Below are positions 25,004 through 34,063 of a stretch of DNA of 64,000 bases, piece by piece. Every line of letters starts with the position of its first letter. The stretch's first letter is position 1. Under the pieces are notes generated by a model. It searched no databases, had not been told where the DNA came from, and worked only from the letters and a program-made list of their open reading frames with translations. The translations under genes and the position numbers were made by a program. Source of the DNA: Hyphomicrobiales bacterium (GTDB taxonomy: Bacteria; Pseudomonadota; Alphaproteobacteria; Rhizobiales; Rhizobiaceae); the NCBI GenBank assembly GCA_900470195.1, contig UEIJ01000009.1, positions 124,001-188,000 of the forward strand, read 5' to 3'.

Positions 25004-27100
25004 CTAGGGGGTAAGGGCTAAGTCCTTCATCGGTACGATTTCGACGTCGATCAACGTGGATTCGTCTGCGTTGCGTCGCACCAGAACAACTGAATGGGCT
25101 GCGATTGCCGCTTTCATGAGTGCTGTGAAATCCTCAAGGATTGGCTCGATAGGATTATCTTGCAGTTTTACCCATTCATCGGGGAGCACAATATTATCGT
25201 ATTGCTCGTAAGTTGCCTTAATGGGCCAATCCCGATGAATGAGCCTTTCCGGTGCGAGCAAATGAACTGTCTTTTTGAATACGGCGTCATAAAGGGCATT
25301 AGTGCGGTGGGACTTTTGCTCGTAGTCGTATAGCATTTTGATTGGCTGCCCGCTCGTGTCCAAGCGTACCGCTTCTCCAGCTTTTTGCTTCTCACGCATA
25401 ACCTTTGACAATTTTTCATGTCGCGATTCATCTCCTTGTGCGAAATGCTCCATTTTCAACGGAGACACGCCAATCGACGAATGTGATGTTGCAAGATCGA
25501 ACTTGTTCGTCATTCGACCTTGCTTGTCGAATTCGTAAGCCACAATACCAAAGCCGATAATCACACGGAAACAGCGCGTATTCATGTCGAACGATATAAA
25601 GTCGATAATCTGCTTGAGTGCTTGCGCTATCTTTGAACGGCTTTCGTAGACTTTCTCGTCCGATCCGGTTTCCCATATCGTGCGCTCGCTGGCGATCCGT
25701 TCGGCAAGTGAGTTAGCGTTACGTTCTGCACTGTCCAGCGTCATTAAATCCGCGCGAAATATTTCGAGTTCGGCTTTCGTGCTGTCCTCACGGGATCGAC
25801 GGTCACTTAACTCGCGCATCAATTCGGCTCGAACTTCGTCTCTATCGGCCAATGCTGCAACTGCTATAAGGTTCTTGCGCTGCCTCTCCAATTCCGCGAG
25901 TGTGGTTTCGTGGCTCGCAATCTTCTCCTGCAATTGCTGCTTTCCGGTGGTGTTGTTCTCACGAGCGAAGGCCGAGAACGAATGAAACTCCTTCACGTGG
26001 TCGAGAATGGCGCTCTCAACCTTATCATACCGGAATTGTCCGGTTGGTCCGGTGCATGTGCCGCCACGGTAATTGTTGTCGCAACGAATGTACTTCTGAG
26101 GATTGTTTGCAGCGCCGCCCGTTTTAATGAGCATTCGGCCCTGACAATGGGCGCATGTTGCGAGCGGCCCGATTAAGTTCGTGAGCCTTTCGCCTTTTCG
26201 TCCAGCTGAATTACGAACACGCTTGTTCTTTTGCACTCGCCAGAACAGTTCCTCGTTTATCGTGGCGGGGAGATAACCGCGCAGCGCTTCGCCGTATGGT
26301 TGTGACTTTCCGTTAACGCGATGAACCGGCTGATACGTTCCGATCACCGCTTCGTTCCGTAAAATTAACCCTACCGTTGGCTGTTGCCACACACCTTTGC
26401 CCGTAAGGGTAGGGGTCTTCGCCTCATTGAGACGGCGAGTAATTACGATCTGGCCTATGCCTGCATCGGCCCATTCGTATATCTGCCGCACAGTGTCGGC
26501 ATGTTTGTTCAGCCGGTACTCATATTTGTCCGGCGCAATCTCGATTTGATCGAGCCAACGAAACATATGATGCGAAAAGCGTGTCTCACCAGCAAGCGCC
26601 CGTTTGCGTCTGCCTTCTGCTGCTCGTTGCAGTCGGTCACTCTTCGTCTGGCTCTCTTCATGTGCGCGAGACATGATTGCCAGCGACATCATTAATTGCG
26701 TCCAATTCTCGTCAACGGTCGCATCCGAGTAAACCTGCTTATCTGCAAGCGTTACAATGGTTATTCCGGCGTTGATTAGTTCGATGAACGGGCCGAGCGC
26801 ATTGCGAACTTGCAGTCGTGAAAGACGATCCAACGACTCCACGAGCAGGTAACTACCGCGTTTGATTTGTCCGCTTTGTACGAGTTGCAAAAACTGTCCA
26901 AGCGCACCGGATCGCACGTTTGCGCCAGTGTAAGCGCTGACGCCAATATCGTGCAGTGTGTCGTCCAGACGGAGGTTGTTTTCGGCTGCATATTCGCGAC
27001 TGCGTTCAAGCTGGCGACGAAGCGAATCACCCTTCAACTGCTGTTGGGTACTCATGCGCACATAAGAATATGCGGTGGGGCGAATGTCGGTTTCTTCCAT
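25004..27100 (-). CDS. Large serine recombinase
   Basis: 698 residues from ATG 27100. The N-terminal resolvase domain has YSYVRMSTQQQLKGDS with Arg15 and the nucleophile Ser17, then LLVESLDRLSR. A recombinase domain follows (RQIYEWADAGIGQIVITRRL, QPTVGLILRNEAVIG), then a zinc ribbon (CAHCQGRMLIK ... CDNNYRGGTC) and a long coiled coil (EKIASHETTLAELERQRKNL). The last 200 residues are unusual for this family and are not recognised. Such enzymes integrate and excise phages and islands. No other phage or transfer genes accompany it, so it may be a solitary mobile recombinase or the end gene of a collapsed element. Confidence 0.92.
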   Translation of the reverse strand: MEETDIRPTAYSYVRMSTQQQLKGDSLRRQLERSREYAAENNLRLDDTLHDIGVSAYTGANVRSGALGQFLQLVQSGQIKRGSYLLVESLDRLSRLQVRNALGPFIELINAGITIVTLADKQVYSDATVDENWTQLMMSLAIMSRAHEESQTKSDRLQRAAEGRRKRALAGETRFSHHMFRWLDQIEIAPDKYEYRLNKHADTVRQIYEWADAGIGQIVITRRLNEAKTPTLTGKGVWQQPTVGLILRNEAVIGTYQPVHRVNGKSQPYGEALRGYLPATINEELFWRVQKNKRVRNSAGRKGERLTNLIGPLATCAHCQGRMLIKTGGAANNPQKYIRCDNNYRGGTCTGPTGQFRYDKVESAILDHVKEFHSFSAFARENNTTGKQQLQEKIASHETTLAELERQRKNLIAVAALADRDEVRAELMRELSDRRSREDSTKAELEIFRADLMTLDSAERNANSLAERIASERTIWETGSDEKVYESRSKIAQALKQIIDFISFDMNTRCFRVIIGFGIVAYEFDKQGRMTNKFDLATSHSSIGVSPLKMEHFAQGDESRHEKLSKVMREKQKAGEAVRLDTSGQPIKMLYDYEQKSHRTNALYDAVFKKTVHLLAPERLIHRDWPIKATYEQYDNIVLPDEWVKLQDNPIEPILEDFTALMKAAIAAHSVVLVRRNADESTLIDVEIVPMKDLALTP

Positions 27101-27197
27101 CGATACAGCCTTCTTTAACCATTAACAGCTATGGTTAAGAAACTCCTTTCATTTAGCAGTTGCTAACTAAGTCGCTTAACGTAATAGCACAATACAA

Positions 27198-27222
27198 AAC
27201 TTAACGTTAAGTTGTATTTAAC
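27198..27222 (+). promoter_or_regulatory. CtrA-type box inside a TTAAC-rich palindrome
   Basis: TTAA GTTGTAT TTAAC at 27207-27222 matches the TTAA-N7-TTAAC consensus of CtrA exactly. It overlaps a perfect 16-bp palindrome AACTTAACGTTAAGTT (27198-27213), and CTTAACGT is repeated at 27173-27180. The box lies 77 bases before the porin start codon and 98 bases behind the recombinase start. Confidence 0.6.
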
Positions 27223-27298
27223 TTTTGCCGAATAGTCTTCCCCGCAAACATCCGTACCCGTCGCTTTCTGCGGCGTGATTCTCCGATGGGGCAGACAT

Positions 27299-28153
27299 AT
27301 GAAACGTCTTACGAAAACTCTTTTTGCCGGTGTGGCGGCATCGGTTGCCCTCACGGTTATGGCACCTCTCGCGCTGGCGGCCGATATCATTGAACCTGTA
27401 CCGGAAGTTCCAGAAGTCGTTGTCGCTCCGCCTGCTGTGGGTGGTTGGTATCTGCGCGGCGATATCGGTTACTCAAAGGCCAAGTTCAAGGATGCGGATT
27501 ACGCGACCATCGATAATTGCGACACCTGCGGCGGCGGTTCGCCGACCTTCGGCAGCAACACGCTTTATGGCGATCTGAAAGGTTCGTTCCTTGTTGGTGG
27601 CGGCGTCGGCTATCAGGTGACGGATTATTTCCGCACCGACCTGACGGTCGACTACATGACGCGCGCCAAGTTCAACGGTCATACCTACGGTTCGGCCTGT
27701 AATGGCGATATCGACTGCGCTTCCGATGAGCGCGGCCGTTTCTCGGCCCTCTCCATTCTGGCCAATGCCTATGTCGATCTCGGCAATTTTGCCGGCTTCA
27801 CGCCCTATGTCGGCGCCGGTATCGGCGGCACTCGCGTGAAGTGGGGCGACCTTGATGATGTTCGGTATGGCGGCACGCAGGAAGGCGCTGCCAATTGGCG
27901 CTTTACCTATGCGCTCATGGCCGGTGCATCCGTCGATCTCACGCAGAACCTCAAGCTCGATGCGGGCTATCGTTATCGCCATATCAATGGCGGCAAGATG
28001 TTCGAGGGCAACCAGTGGATCGGTGACGGTTACGACAAGGGCATGAACGTGCACGACGTGCGTGTGGGCTTGCGCTACATGTTCGGCGGTGCAGCTCCAG
28101 CCTATGCCCCGCAGCAGGTTTCGACCATCGTGGACGGCCCCGTTTACAAGTAA
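27299..28153 (+). CDS. Omp25/Omp31-type outer-membrane beta-barrel protein
   Basis: 284 residues, ATG 27299 with GGGG seven bases upstream. The signal peptide ends at LALAA. The mature part begins with GGWYLRGDIGYS, contains ANAYVDLGNFAGFTPYVGAG and ends in alternating beta strands (VRVGLRYMF, then a Pro/Val tail ending VYK), as in the Brucella Omp25/Omp31 family of eight-stranded surface proteins. Two Cys pairs (NCDTC, ACNGDIDC) in surface loops are notable. Likely regulated by CtrA through the upstream box. Confidence 0.9.
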   Translation: MKRLTKTLFAGVAASVALTVMAPLALAADIIEPVPEVPEVVVAPPAVGGWYLRGDIGYSKAKFKDADYATIDNCDTCGGGSPTFGSNTLYGDLKGSFLVGGGVGYQVTDYFRTDLTVDYMTRAKFNGHTYGSACNGDIDCASDERGRFSALSILANAYVDLGNFAGFTPYVGAGIGGTRVKWGDLDDVRYGGTQEGAANWRFTYALMAGASVDLTQNLKLDAGYRYRHINGGKMFEGNQWIGDGYDKGMNVHDVRVGLRYMFGGAAPAYAPQQVSTIVDGPVYK

Positions 28154-28178
28154 AAAAGCAAATTGCCGAAACGAAAAG

Positions 28179-28203
28179 AGGCCCGGTCATCCGGGCCTTA
28201 TTC
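28179..28203 (+). terminator. Terminator after the first porin gene
   Basis: AGGCCCGG / CCGGGCCT stem (28179-28186, 28191-28198) with a TCAT loop, then TATTC. Confidence 0.85.
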
Positions 28204-28296
28204 ATTTAGAAATACGGTAAATATATCCCTATATTTATGCGATCTTAACCATGTTCATTCATACATGACGATACATTCATAAGCGGGGATTTCATC

Positions 28297-28986
28297 ATGT
28301 ACATGCAATGGCGTGCTTTCTGTTCGCCGGCTGCGCTGCTGGCCGGATTCTGCATCGTATCGCAGTCCTTTGCCGCCGATCTCGATATGATCAGCTATGA
28401 GCCGGGCGCTCCGGCGCAGCAGCCGGTCGAAGTAGGCTCCGGCTGGTATCTGCGCGGCGATATCGGCTACAACATTTCCTCCAAGGTCAAGGTTCAGACC
28501 GAGACGGCTTTCTGGAGCGCATCGCAAAGCTACGATCTGGACAAGAATGTCGTGCCGTCCGTTGGCGTCGGCTATCAGTTCACGGATAACCTGCGCGGCG
28601 ACGTGACGCTCGGCTATTCCAAGCAGGGCTTCGACGACCTGGACGTCGATGTTCGCAGTTGGGACATGATGGCCAATGCCTATGTCGATCTCGGCAATTA
28701 TTATGGTTTCACGCCCTATCTTGGTGCGGGCCTTGGCTTCGCCAATGTGCGCTATTCCATCAATACGGCCTATGGCGACTACAAGACGGACGATGATTAT
28801 CGTCTTGCCTGGGCGCTGATGGCGGGTGTCGGCATCGATGTGGCATCCAATATCAAGCTCGATATCGGCTATCGCTATGGCGTCATCGAGGGTGCCGATG
28901 TTGCGAGTGCGGCAGGCATCACGCTCAGCGACAAGGACATTCAGTCCCATCAGTTGCGCGCCGGTGTGCGCTTTACCACCTGGTAA
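28297..28986 (+). CDS. Second Omp25/Omp31-type outer-membrane beta-barrel protein
   Basis: 229 residues, ATG 28297 (GCGGGGA just upstream; ATG 28303 is also possible). The signal peptide ends at QSFAA. It shares GWYLRGDIGYN, ANAYVDLGNYYGFTPYLGAG and KLDIGYRYG with its neighbour, so the two are paralogues, but its loops are shorter and lack Cys. The C-terminal GVRFTTW ends in an aromatic residue as expected for barrel assembly. It has its own promoter region after a terminator. Confidence 0.9.
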   Translation: MYMQWRAFCSPAALLAGFCIVSQSFAADLDMISYEPGAPAQQPVEVGSGWYLRGDIGYNISSKVKVQTETAFWSASQSYDLDKNVVPSVGVGYQFTDNLRGDVTLGYSKQGFDDLDVDVRSWDMMANAYVDLGNYYGFTPYLGAGLGFANVRYSINTAYGDYKTDDDYRLAWALMAGVGIDVASNIKLDIGYRYGVIEGADVASAAGITLSDKDIQSHQLRAGVRFTTW

Positions 28987-29080
28987 TACCAAGCCTCATC
29001 GAGACTTGGTTAAGGCCGTGCGGCAATTGAGCCTTTTCAGGGCGTGATGCGTTAGCATCTTAGCGCCCCGCTGTAATTGC

Positions 29081-29106
29081 AGCGGGCCTCCTGGCCCGCT
29101 TTGCAG
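29081..29106 (+). terminator. Terminator after the second porin gene
   Basis: AGCGGGCC / GGCCCGCT stem (29081-29088, 29093-29100) with a TCCT loop, then TTGC. Confidence 0.7.
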
Positions 29107-29208
29107 TTCATTTGTTTAAGCGCCAGCGAATTTTTCGTTTTCATATGCGCCCCAAATCCTTACAGGTGACAGAACGCGTCGAATGCGTTTCCTGAAAGGG
29201 GAGGGGTT

Positions 29209-30165
29209 ATGAAAGCAATCGCTGCACTATCGGATTTTGTTGGCCGCACCTTTGCGGTCTGGGTCATTGTCTTTGCCGTTCTCGGCTTCCTGCTGCCGTC
29301 CACGTTCAGCATTTTCGCGCCATGGATCGTGGTGCTGCTCGGCATCATCATGTTCGGCATGGGCCTGACCATTTCGGGTAAGGATTTTGCCGAAGTCGCC
29401 AAGCGGCCTTTCGATGTCGCCATCGGCGTGCTGGCGCAGTTCATCATCATGCCGCTTCTCGCCGTATTGCTAACGCGGATCATTCCGATGTCGCCTGAAG
29501 TGGCGGCGGGCGTCATTCTGGTGGGTTGCTGCCCCGGCGGCACGGCTTCCAACGTCATGACCTATCTGTCGAAGGGCGACGTGGCGCTGAGCGTTGCCTG
29601 CACCAGCGTCACAACCTTGCTGGCGCCGCTCGTGACGCCATTCCTCGTCTGGTTCTTCGCCAGCCAGTATCTGCCGGTGGATGCAATGAGCATGTTCATC
29701 AGCATCGTGAAGGTGATCCTCGTGCCGCTGGCGCTTGGTTTCGTGTTGCAGAAGCTGGTGCCGGGACTGGTCAAGGCGGCGGTGCCGATGCTGCCACTGG
29801 TGTCTGTGGCGGGCATCGTGCTGATCGTGGCGGCGGTGGTCGCGGTCAACAAGGCGGCCATCGTCCAGTCCGGCCTACTGATCTTCGCGGTCGTGGTCCT
29901 GCACAATTGCTGCGGCCTGCTGCTCGGCTATTTCGCCGCGCGTTTCGCGGGCCTGTCGCTTGCCAAGCGCAAGGCGATCAGCATCGAGGTCGGCATGCAG
30001 AACAGCGGCCTTGGGGCTGCGCTCGCCAATGCGCATTTCTCGCCGCTGGCGGCGGTGCCGAGCGCGGTTTTCAGCGTCTGGCACAATATTTCGGGTGCGC
30101 TGGTCGCGAACTATTATGCGCGCATGGAAGACGATGCTCCCGAAACGCAGACGGCGACACGGTAA
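29209..30165 (+). CDS. Bile acid:sodium symporter (BASS) family transporter
   Basis: 318 residues with about ten membrane segments. The motifs MFGMGLTISGKDF, GVILVGCCPGGTASNVMTYL and EVGMQNSGLGAALA are the characteristic conserved regions of the BASS family, which includes bile-acid, pyruvate and pantothenate carriers. ATG 29209 has AAAGGGGAGG upstream. The substrate cannot be told from the sequence. It stands alone, with its own terminator, before serC. Confidence 0.92.
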   Translation: MKAIAALSDFVGRTFAVWVIVFAVLGFLLPSTFSIFAPWIVVLLGIIMFGMGLTISGKDFAEVAKRPFDVAIGVLAQFIIMPLLAVLLTRIIPMSPEVAAGVILVGCCPGGTASNVMTYLSKGDVALSVACTSVTTLLAPLVTPFLVWFFASQYLPVDAMSMFISIVKVILVPLALGFVLQKLVPGLVKAAVPMLPLVSVAGIVLIVAAVVAVNKAAIVQSGLLIFAVVVLHNCCGLLLGYFAARFAGLSLAKRKAISIEVGMQNSGLGAALANAHFSPLAAVPSAVFSVWHNISGALVANYYARMEDDAPETQTATR

Positions 30166-30175
30166 TGAAATTCTA

Positions 30176-30205
30176 CCGCCCGAAGCAATTCGGGCGGGTT
30201 TCGTT
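30176..30205 (+). terminator. Terminator after the BASS gene
   Basis: CCGCCCGAA / TTCGGGCGG stem (30176-30184, 30189-30197) with a GCAA loop, then GTTTCGTT. Confidence 0.82.
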
Positions 30206-30215
30206 AAAATATTCC

Positions 30216-30307
30216 CCGAAAGCCGTATTGAGGAAAAACGCGCTTTCGGCTATCCCGGTAAGTGGGCCACGTCTCCCCAACGAGACGCGTGCTATCTGAG
30301 AGGATAG
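30216..30307 (+). promoter_or_regulatory. Structured serC leader, possible serC RNA motif
   Basis: Three helices can be drawn: CCGAAAGC/GCTTTCGG (30216-30223, 30242-30249), CGTCTC/GAGACG (30270-30275, 30282-30287) and CTATC/GATAG (30292-30296, 30303-30307). The last one closes over TGAGAG, the apparent ribosome-binding site of serC. A structured serC motif is known from alphaproteobacterial serC leaders; I cannot check the match to its consensus. Confidence 0.5.
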
Positions 30308-30314
30308 AAACAAC

Positions 30315-31490
30315 ATGACGACGATTGCGAAGCCGGCAGTTCGCCCGGCTAATCCTAATTTTTCATCCGGTCCCTGCGCAAAACGCCCCGGCTGGTCGCT
30401 GAATGCGCTGGTCGATGCAGCTCTTGGCCGTTCGCACCGCGCGAAAATCGGCAAGACGAAGCTGAAAGACGCCATCGACCTTACCCGCGAAATTCTTCAG
30501 GTGCCTGCCGATTACCGTATCGGCATCGTGCCGGCATCCGATACCGGCGCTGTCGAAATGGCGCTCTGGTCCATGCTCGGCGCGCGCGGCGTCGACATGG
30601 TCGCGTGGGAAAGCTTCGGCTCGGGCTGGGTCACGGATGTCACCAAGCAGCTCAAGCTCGAAGATGTGCGCACCTTCGAGGCGCCTTATGGCGAGATTGT
30701 CGATTTCAGCCAGGTCGATTTCGACCGCGATGTGGTCTTCACCTGGAACGGCACCACGTCGGGCGCACGCGTGCCGAACGCCGATTTCATTCCGGCCGAC
30801 CGCAAGGGCCTGACCTTCTGCGACGCCACTTCGGCGGCTTTCGCGCAGCGTCTCGATTTTGCCAAGCTCGATGTCGTCACCTTCTCCTGGCAGAAGGTGC
30901 TGGGCGGCGAAGGCGCGCATGGGATGCTGATCCTCAGCCCGCGTGCTGTCGAGCGTCTGGAAAGCTACAAGCCTGCATGGCCTCTGCCGAAGATTTTCCG
31001 CATGACCAAGGGCGGCAAGCTGATCGAAGGCATCTTCACTGGCGAAACCATTAACACGCCGTCCATGCTCTGCGTGGAAGATTATCTCGATGCGCTGAAC
31101 TGGGCGAAATCGCTCGGCGGTCTCGACGCGCTGGTTGCGCGCGCCGATGCGAATTTCGCTGTCCTGAACGCTTTCGTGGAAAAGACGCCGTGGATCGCCA
31201 ATCTGGCCGTGAAGCCGGAGACGCGCTCCAACACCTCCGTCTGCCTCACGATTGTCGATCCGGAAGTAACCGCCTTGTCAGCCGATGAGCAGGCCGCTTT
31301 CGCCAAGGGCATCGTCACTGCGCTCGACAAGGAAGGCGTTGCCTATGATATCGGCGCTTATCGCGACGCGCCTTCGGGCCTGCGCATCTGGGCTGGCGCG
31401 ACGGTGGAAGCTTCCGATCTGGAAGCGCTGACGCATTGGCTGGATTGGGCTTTTGCAACGCAGAAGGCAGCGCTGAAAGCTGCTGCCTGA
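30315..31490 (+). CDS. serC: Phosphoserine transaminase SerC
   Basis: 391 residues. A PLP-dependent aminotransferase making phosphoserine from 3-phosphohydroxypyruvate and glutamate, the second step of serine synthesis. The Schiff-base Lys is Lys194 in [15 protein letters not shown]. The N-terminus [15 protein letters not shown] and [12 protein letters not shown] are typical of the long alphaproteobacterial SerC. It lies 140 bases before serA, so the pair encodes the first two steps, and is headed by the structured leader. Confidence 0.96.
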   Translation: MTTIAKPAVRPANPNFSSGPCAKRPGWSLNALVDAALGRSHRAKIGKTKLKDAIDLTREILQVPADYRIGIVPASDTGAVEMALWSMLGARGVDMVAWESFGSGWVTDVTKQLKLEDVRTFEAPYGEIVDFSQVDFDRDVVFTWNGTTSGARVPNADFIPADRKGLTFCDATSAAFAQRLDFAKLDVVTFSWQKVLGGEGAHGMLILSPRAVERLESYKPAWPLPKIFRMTKGGKLIEGIFTGETINTPSMLCVEDYLDALNWAKSLGGLDALVARADANFAVLNAFVEKTPWIANLAVKPETRSNTSVCLTIVDPEVTALSADEQAAFAKGIVTALDKEGVAYDIGAYRDAPSGLRIWAGATVEASDLEALTHWLDWAFATQKAALKAAA

Positions 31491-31630
31491 TACGCATTTC
31501 ATGCATGACACCGTGGTCCGCGTTGGGGCGGCCACGGTCCGCATTCCCCCATTACAGCGCATTTCCTGAAGCAGAACGGTCTGCGTCATCACAGGAATGC
31601 ATGGTTTGAAAATGTTTGAAGGAGGCCTCA

Positions 31631-33232
31631 ATGGCACCTCGCGTTCTCGTATCCGATAAGCTTTCGCCCACTGCCGTCCAGATTTTCAAGGATCGCGGCG
31701 TGGAAGTCGACTATCTGCCCGATCTCGGCAAGGACAAGGAAAAGCTTCTCGAAGTCATCGGCGATTATGACGGTCTGGCGATCCGTTCGGCCACCAAGGT
31801 CACGGAAAAGCTGATTGCCGCCGCCAAAAAGCTCAAGGTCGTCGGTCGCGCCGGTATCGGCGTGGACAATGTCGATATTCCGGCGGCTTCGCGCCGCGGT
31901 ATCATTGTCATGAACACGCCATTCGGCAATTCGATCACCACCGCCGAACATGCCATTGCGCTGATGTTCGCCGTGGCGCGGCAATTGCCTGAGGCCGACA
32001 CATCCACCCGCGCCGGCAAGTGGGAAAAGAACCGCTTCATGGGCGTGGAAATCACCGGCAAGACGCTCGGCGTCGTTGGTTGCGGCAATATCGGTTCGAT
32101 CGTCGCGACCCGCGCCATCGGCCTGAAAATGCATGTGGTGGCTTTCGATCCTTTCCTGTCCGAAGCCCGTGCGCAGGAACTGGGCGTGGAAAAAGTCGAA
32201 CTGGACGAGTTGCTCGCCCGCGCCGATTTCATCACGCTGCACACGCCGCTGACCGACAAGACCCGCAATATCATCAACGCGGAAAACCTCGCCAAGACCA
32301 AGCCCGGCGTGCGCATCGTCAATTGCGCGCGCGGCGGGCTGATCGTGGAAAAGGATCTGGTGGCGGCGTTGAAGTCCGGCCATGTGGCAGGTGCGGGTAT
32401 CGACGTCTACGAAACAGAGCCAGCGACCGAAAACGAACTTTTCTCGCTGCCCAATGTCGTTTGCACGCCGCATCTTGGCGCGTCGACAGCGGAAGCGCAG
32501 GAAAATGTAGCGCTTCAGGTGGCCGAACAGATGTCGGATTATCTGGTGAAGGGCGCCGTTTCCAATGCCATCAACATGCCGTCGATCACGGCGGAGGAAG
32601 CGCCACGCCTGAAGCCGTTCGTGAAGCTCGCCGATGTGCTTGGCGCTTTCGTCGGTCAGGTCACGGACGAGCCGATCCAGGAAGTGGAAGTGCTGTTCGA
32701 CGGTGCCACCGCCACCATGAACACACGCGCTTTGCTGAGCGCGGCGCTGGCCGGTCTTATCCGTCCGCAGGTCGCCGATGTGAACATGGTTTCCGCGCCG
32801 ATCATGGTGAAGGAACGCGGCATCATCGTTTCGGAGGTCAAGCGCGACAAGTCGGGCATCTTCGATGGCTATATCAAGCTGACGGTGAAGACCACCCTGC
32901 GTGAGCGTTCCATCGCCGGAACCTGCTTCTCGGACGGCAAGCCGCGTTTCATCCAGATCAAGGGAATCAATCTCGATGCCGAGGTTGGTCCGCACATGCT
33001 CTACGTCACCAACAAGGACGTTCCGGGCATGATCGGCCTGCTTGGCACGATCTGCGGCAAGCACAACATCAACATCGCAAACTTCTCGCTCGGACGCGAC
33101 CATCCGGGTGGCGATGCGATCGCCATGCTCTATGTGGATGAACAGATTCCACAGGCAGCACTTGACGAACTGACGGCTCAAGAGGCAATCAAGGCGGCAA
33201 CACCGCTTGAGTTCAACGTCGGAGAAGTTTGA
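31631..33232 (+). CDS. serA: D-3-phosphoglycerate dehydrogenase SerA
   Basis: 533 residues, ATG 31631 with GAAGGAGG six bases upstream. It oxidises 3-phosphoglycerate to 3-phosphohydroxypyruvate with NAD. Seen in order: GRAGIGVDNVDIPAA, the NAD-binding GVVGCGNIGS, the catalytic region NCARGGLIVEKDLVAAL, and the His-containing CTPHLGASTAEAQENVA. A C-terminal intervening domain and an ACT domain (VTNKDVPGMIGLLGTICGKH) probably give feedback control by serine. The length is that of the long, ACT-containing class. Confidence 0.97.
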   Translation: MAPRVLVSDKLSPTAVQIFKDRGVEVDYLPDLGKDKEKLLEVIGDYDGLAIRSATKVTEKLIAAAKKLKVVGRAGIGVDNVDIPAASRRGIIVMNTPFGNSITTAEHAIALMFAVARQLPEADTSTRAGKWEKNRFMGVEITGKTLGVVGCGNIGSIVATRAIGLKMHVVAFDPFLSEARAQELGVEKVELDELLARADFITLHTPLTDKTRNIINAENLAKTKPGVRIVNCARGGLIVEKDLVAALKSGHVAGAGIDVYETEPATENELFSLPNVVCTPHLGASTAEAQENVALQVAEQMSDYLVKGAVSNAINMPSITAEEAPRLKPFVKLADVLGAFVGQVTDEPIQEVEVLFDGATATMNTRALLSAALAGLIRPQVADVNMVSAPIMVKERGIIVSEVKRDKSGIFDGYIKLTVKTTLRERSIAGTCFSDGKPRFIQIKGINLDAEVGPHMLYVTNKDVPGMIGLLGTICGKHNINIANFSLGRDHPGGDAIAMLYVDEQIPQAALDELTAQEAIKAATPLEFNVGEV

Positions 33233-33236
33233 GAAA

Positions 33237-33746
33237 ATGGTTGAAGAGATGGTACAGCCGGAATGGCGGCGCATGCACGAGCATGATATTGCGAGCGTGA
33301 CCGCCGTCGCCAATGTTGTCCATCTCGATTTCTTCGAAGATGAGGCGGTCTTCCGGGACCGCTTCAAACTCTACCCGGCGGGCTGTTTTGTGCTTGCCCG
33401 CGAGAGCGAGATTCTGGGTTACGGCGTCAGCCATCCGTGGAAGCTCGATACGGTTCCGGCCCTCAACGCCGTTCTGGGCGAACTGCCGGAAGACACCAAC
33501 ACCTATTACATCCACGATATTGCGCTTCTGCCCGAAGCCCGCTCCGGCGGTGCCGCCACGCGCGTCGTCGAACTGATGGCCTTGCAGGCCGAACGCGACG
33601 GTTTCGTCACCATGTCACTCGTCGCCGTTAATGGCTCGCAGGGCTTCTGGGAAAAGAAGGGCTTTGTCGTCCGCGATCTCCCGGCGCTGGAGGAAAAGCT
33701 GAGAAGCTATTCGGAGGATGCCCTTTATATGGTCCGCGCCGGCTAG
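33237..33746 (+). CDS. GNAT family N-acetyltransferase
   Basis: 169 residues starting four bases after the serA stop, so probably co-transcribed. The acetyl-CoA motif region is IHDIALLPEARSGGAATRVVELM, a variant of the usual R/Q-x-x-G-x-G/A loop, followed by MSLVAVNGSQGFWEKKGFVV, the typical GNAT closing strand and helix. ATG 33237 is chosen; ATG 33249 is possible. The substrate is unknown, and the link to serine synthesis is by position only. Confidence 0.88.
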   Translation: MVEEMVQPEWRRMHEHDIASVTAVANVVHLDFFEDEAVFRDRFKLYPAGCFVLARESEILGYGVSHPWKLDTVPALNAVLGELPEDTNTYYIHDIALLPEARSGGAATRVVELMALQAERDGFVTMSLVAVNGSQGFWEKKGFVVRDLPALEEKLRSYSEDALYMVRAG

Positions 33747-34063
33747 GTCGCAGATATTCCGATTCTGGCGGTCTGCAAATGGCGTGATCTTTTCGCTTCC
33801 GGTGCTCACGTACTTTTAAGTACGCTGCGCGCCGGTTCTCAAATCCCACCATTTTCGCCACGCCATAAACGGAATCTCAAGCGACCCAAGCGCCCATCGC
33901 TTCTGGCGGCGTTCAAAAATCGCGAATTTCTTGCACGAAAGAGTCGCGTAATCCCGTTTCAATCTGTATAGAGACGAGGGATCAGCACCCTGTAGCCTCC
34001 GCTGGCGATGACCGGGCCGCTTCGATCCTTGGATTTTCAAATAGAAGCCAAGGAGTTTCTTCA
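33747..34063. other. GNAT-purA intergenic region
   Basis: 317 bases without a supported gene. A short inverted repeat CGTACTT/AAGTACG lies at 33809-33824. The stretch before purA probably contains its promoter; AAGGAG at 34050-34055 is the purA ribosome site. Confidence 0.45.
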
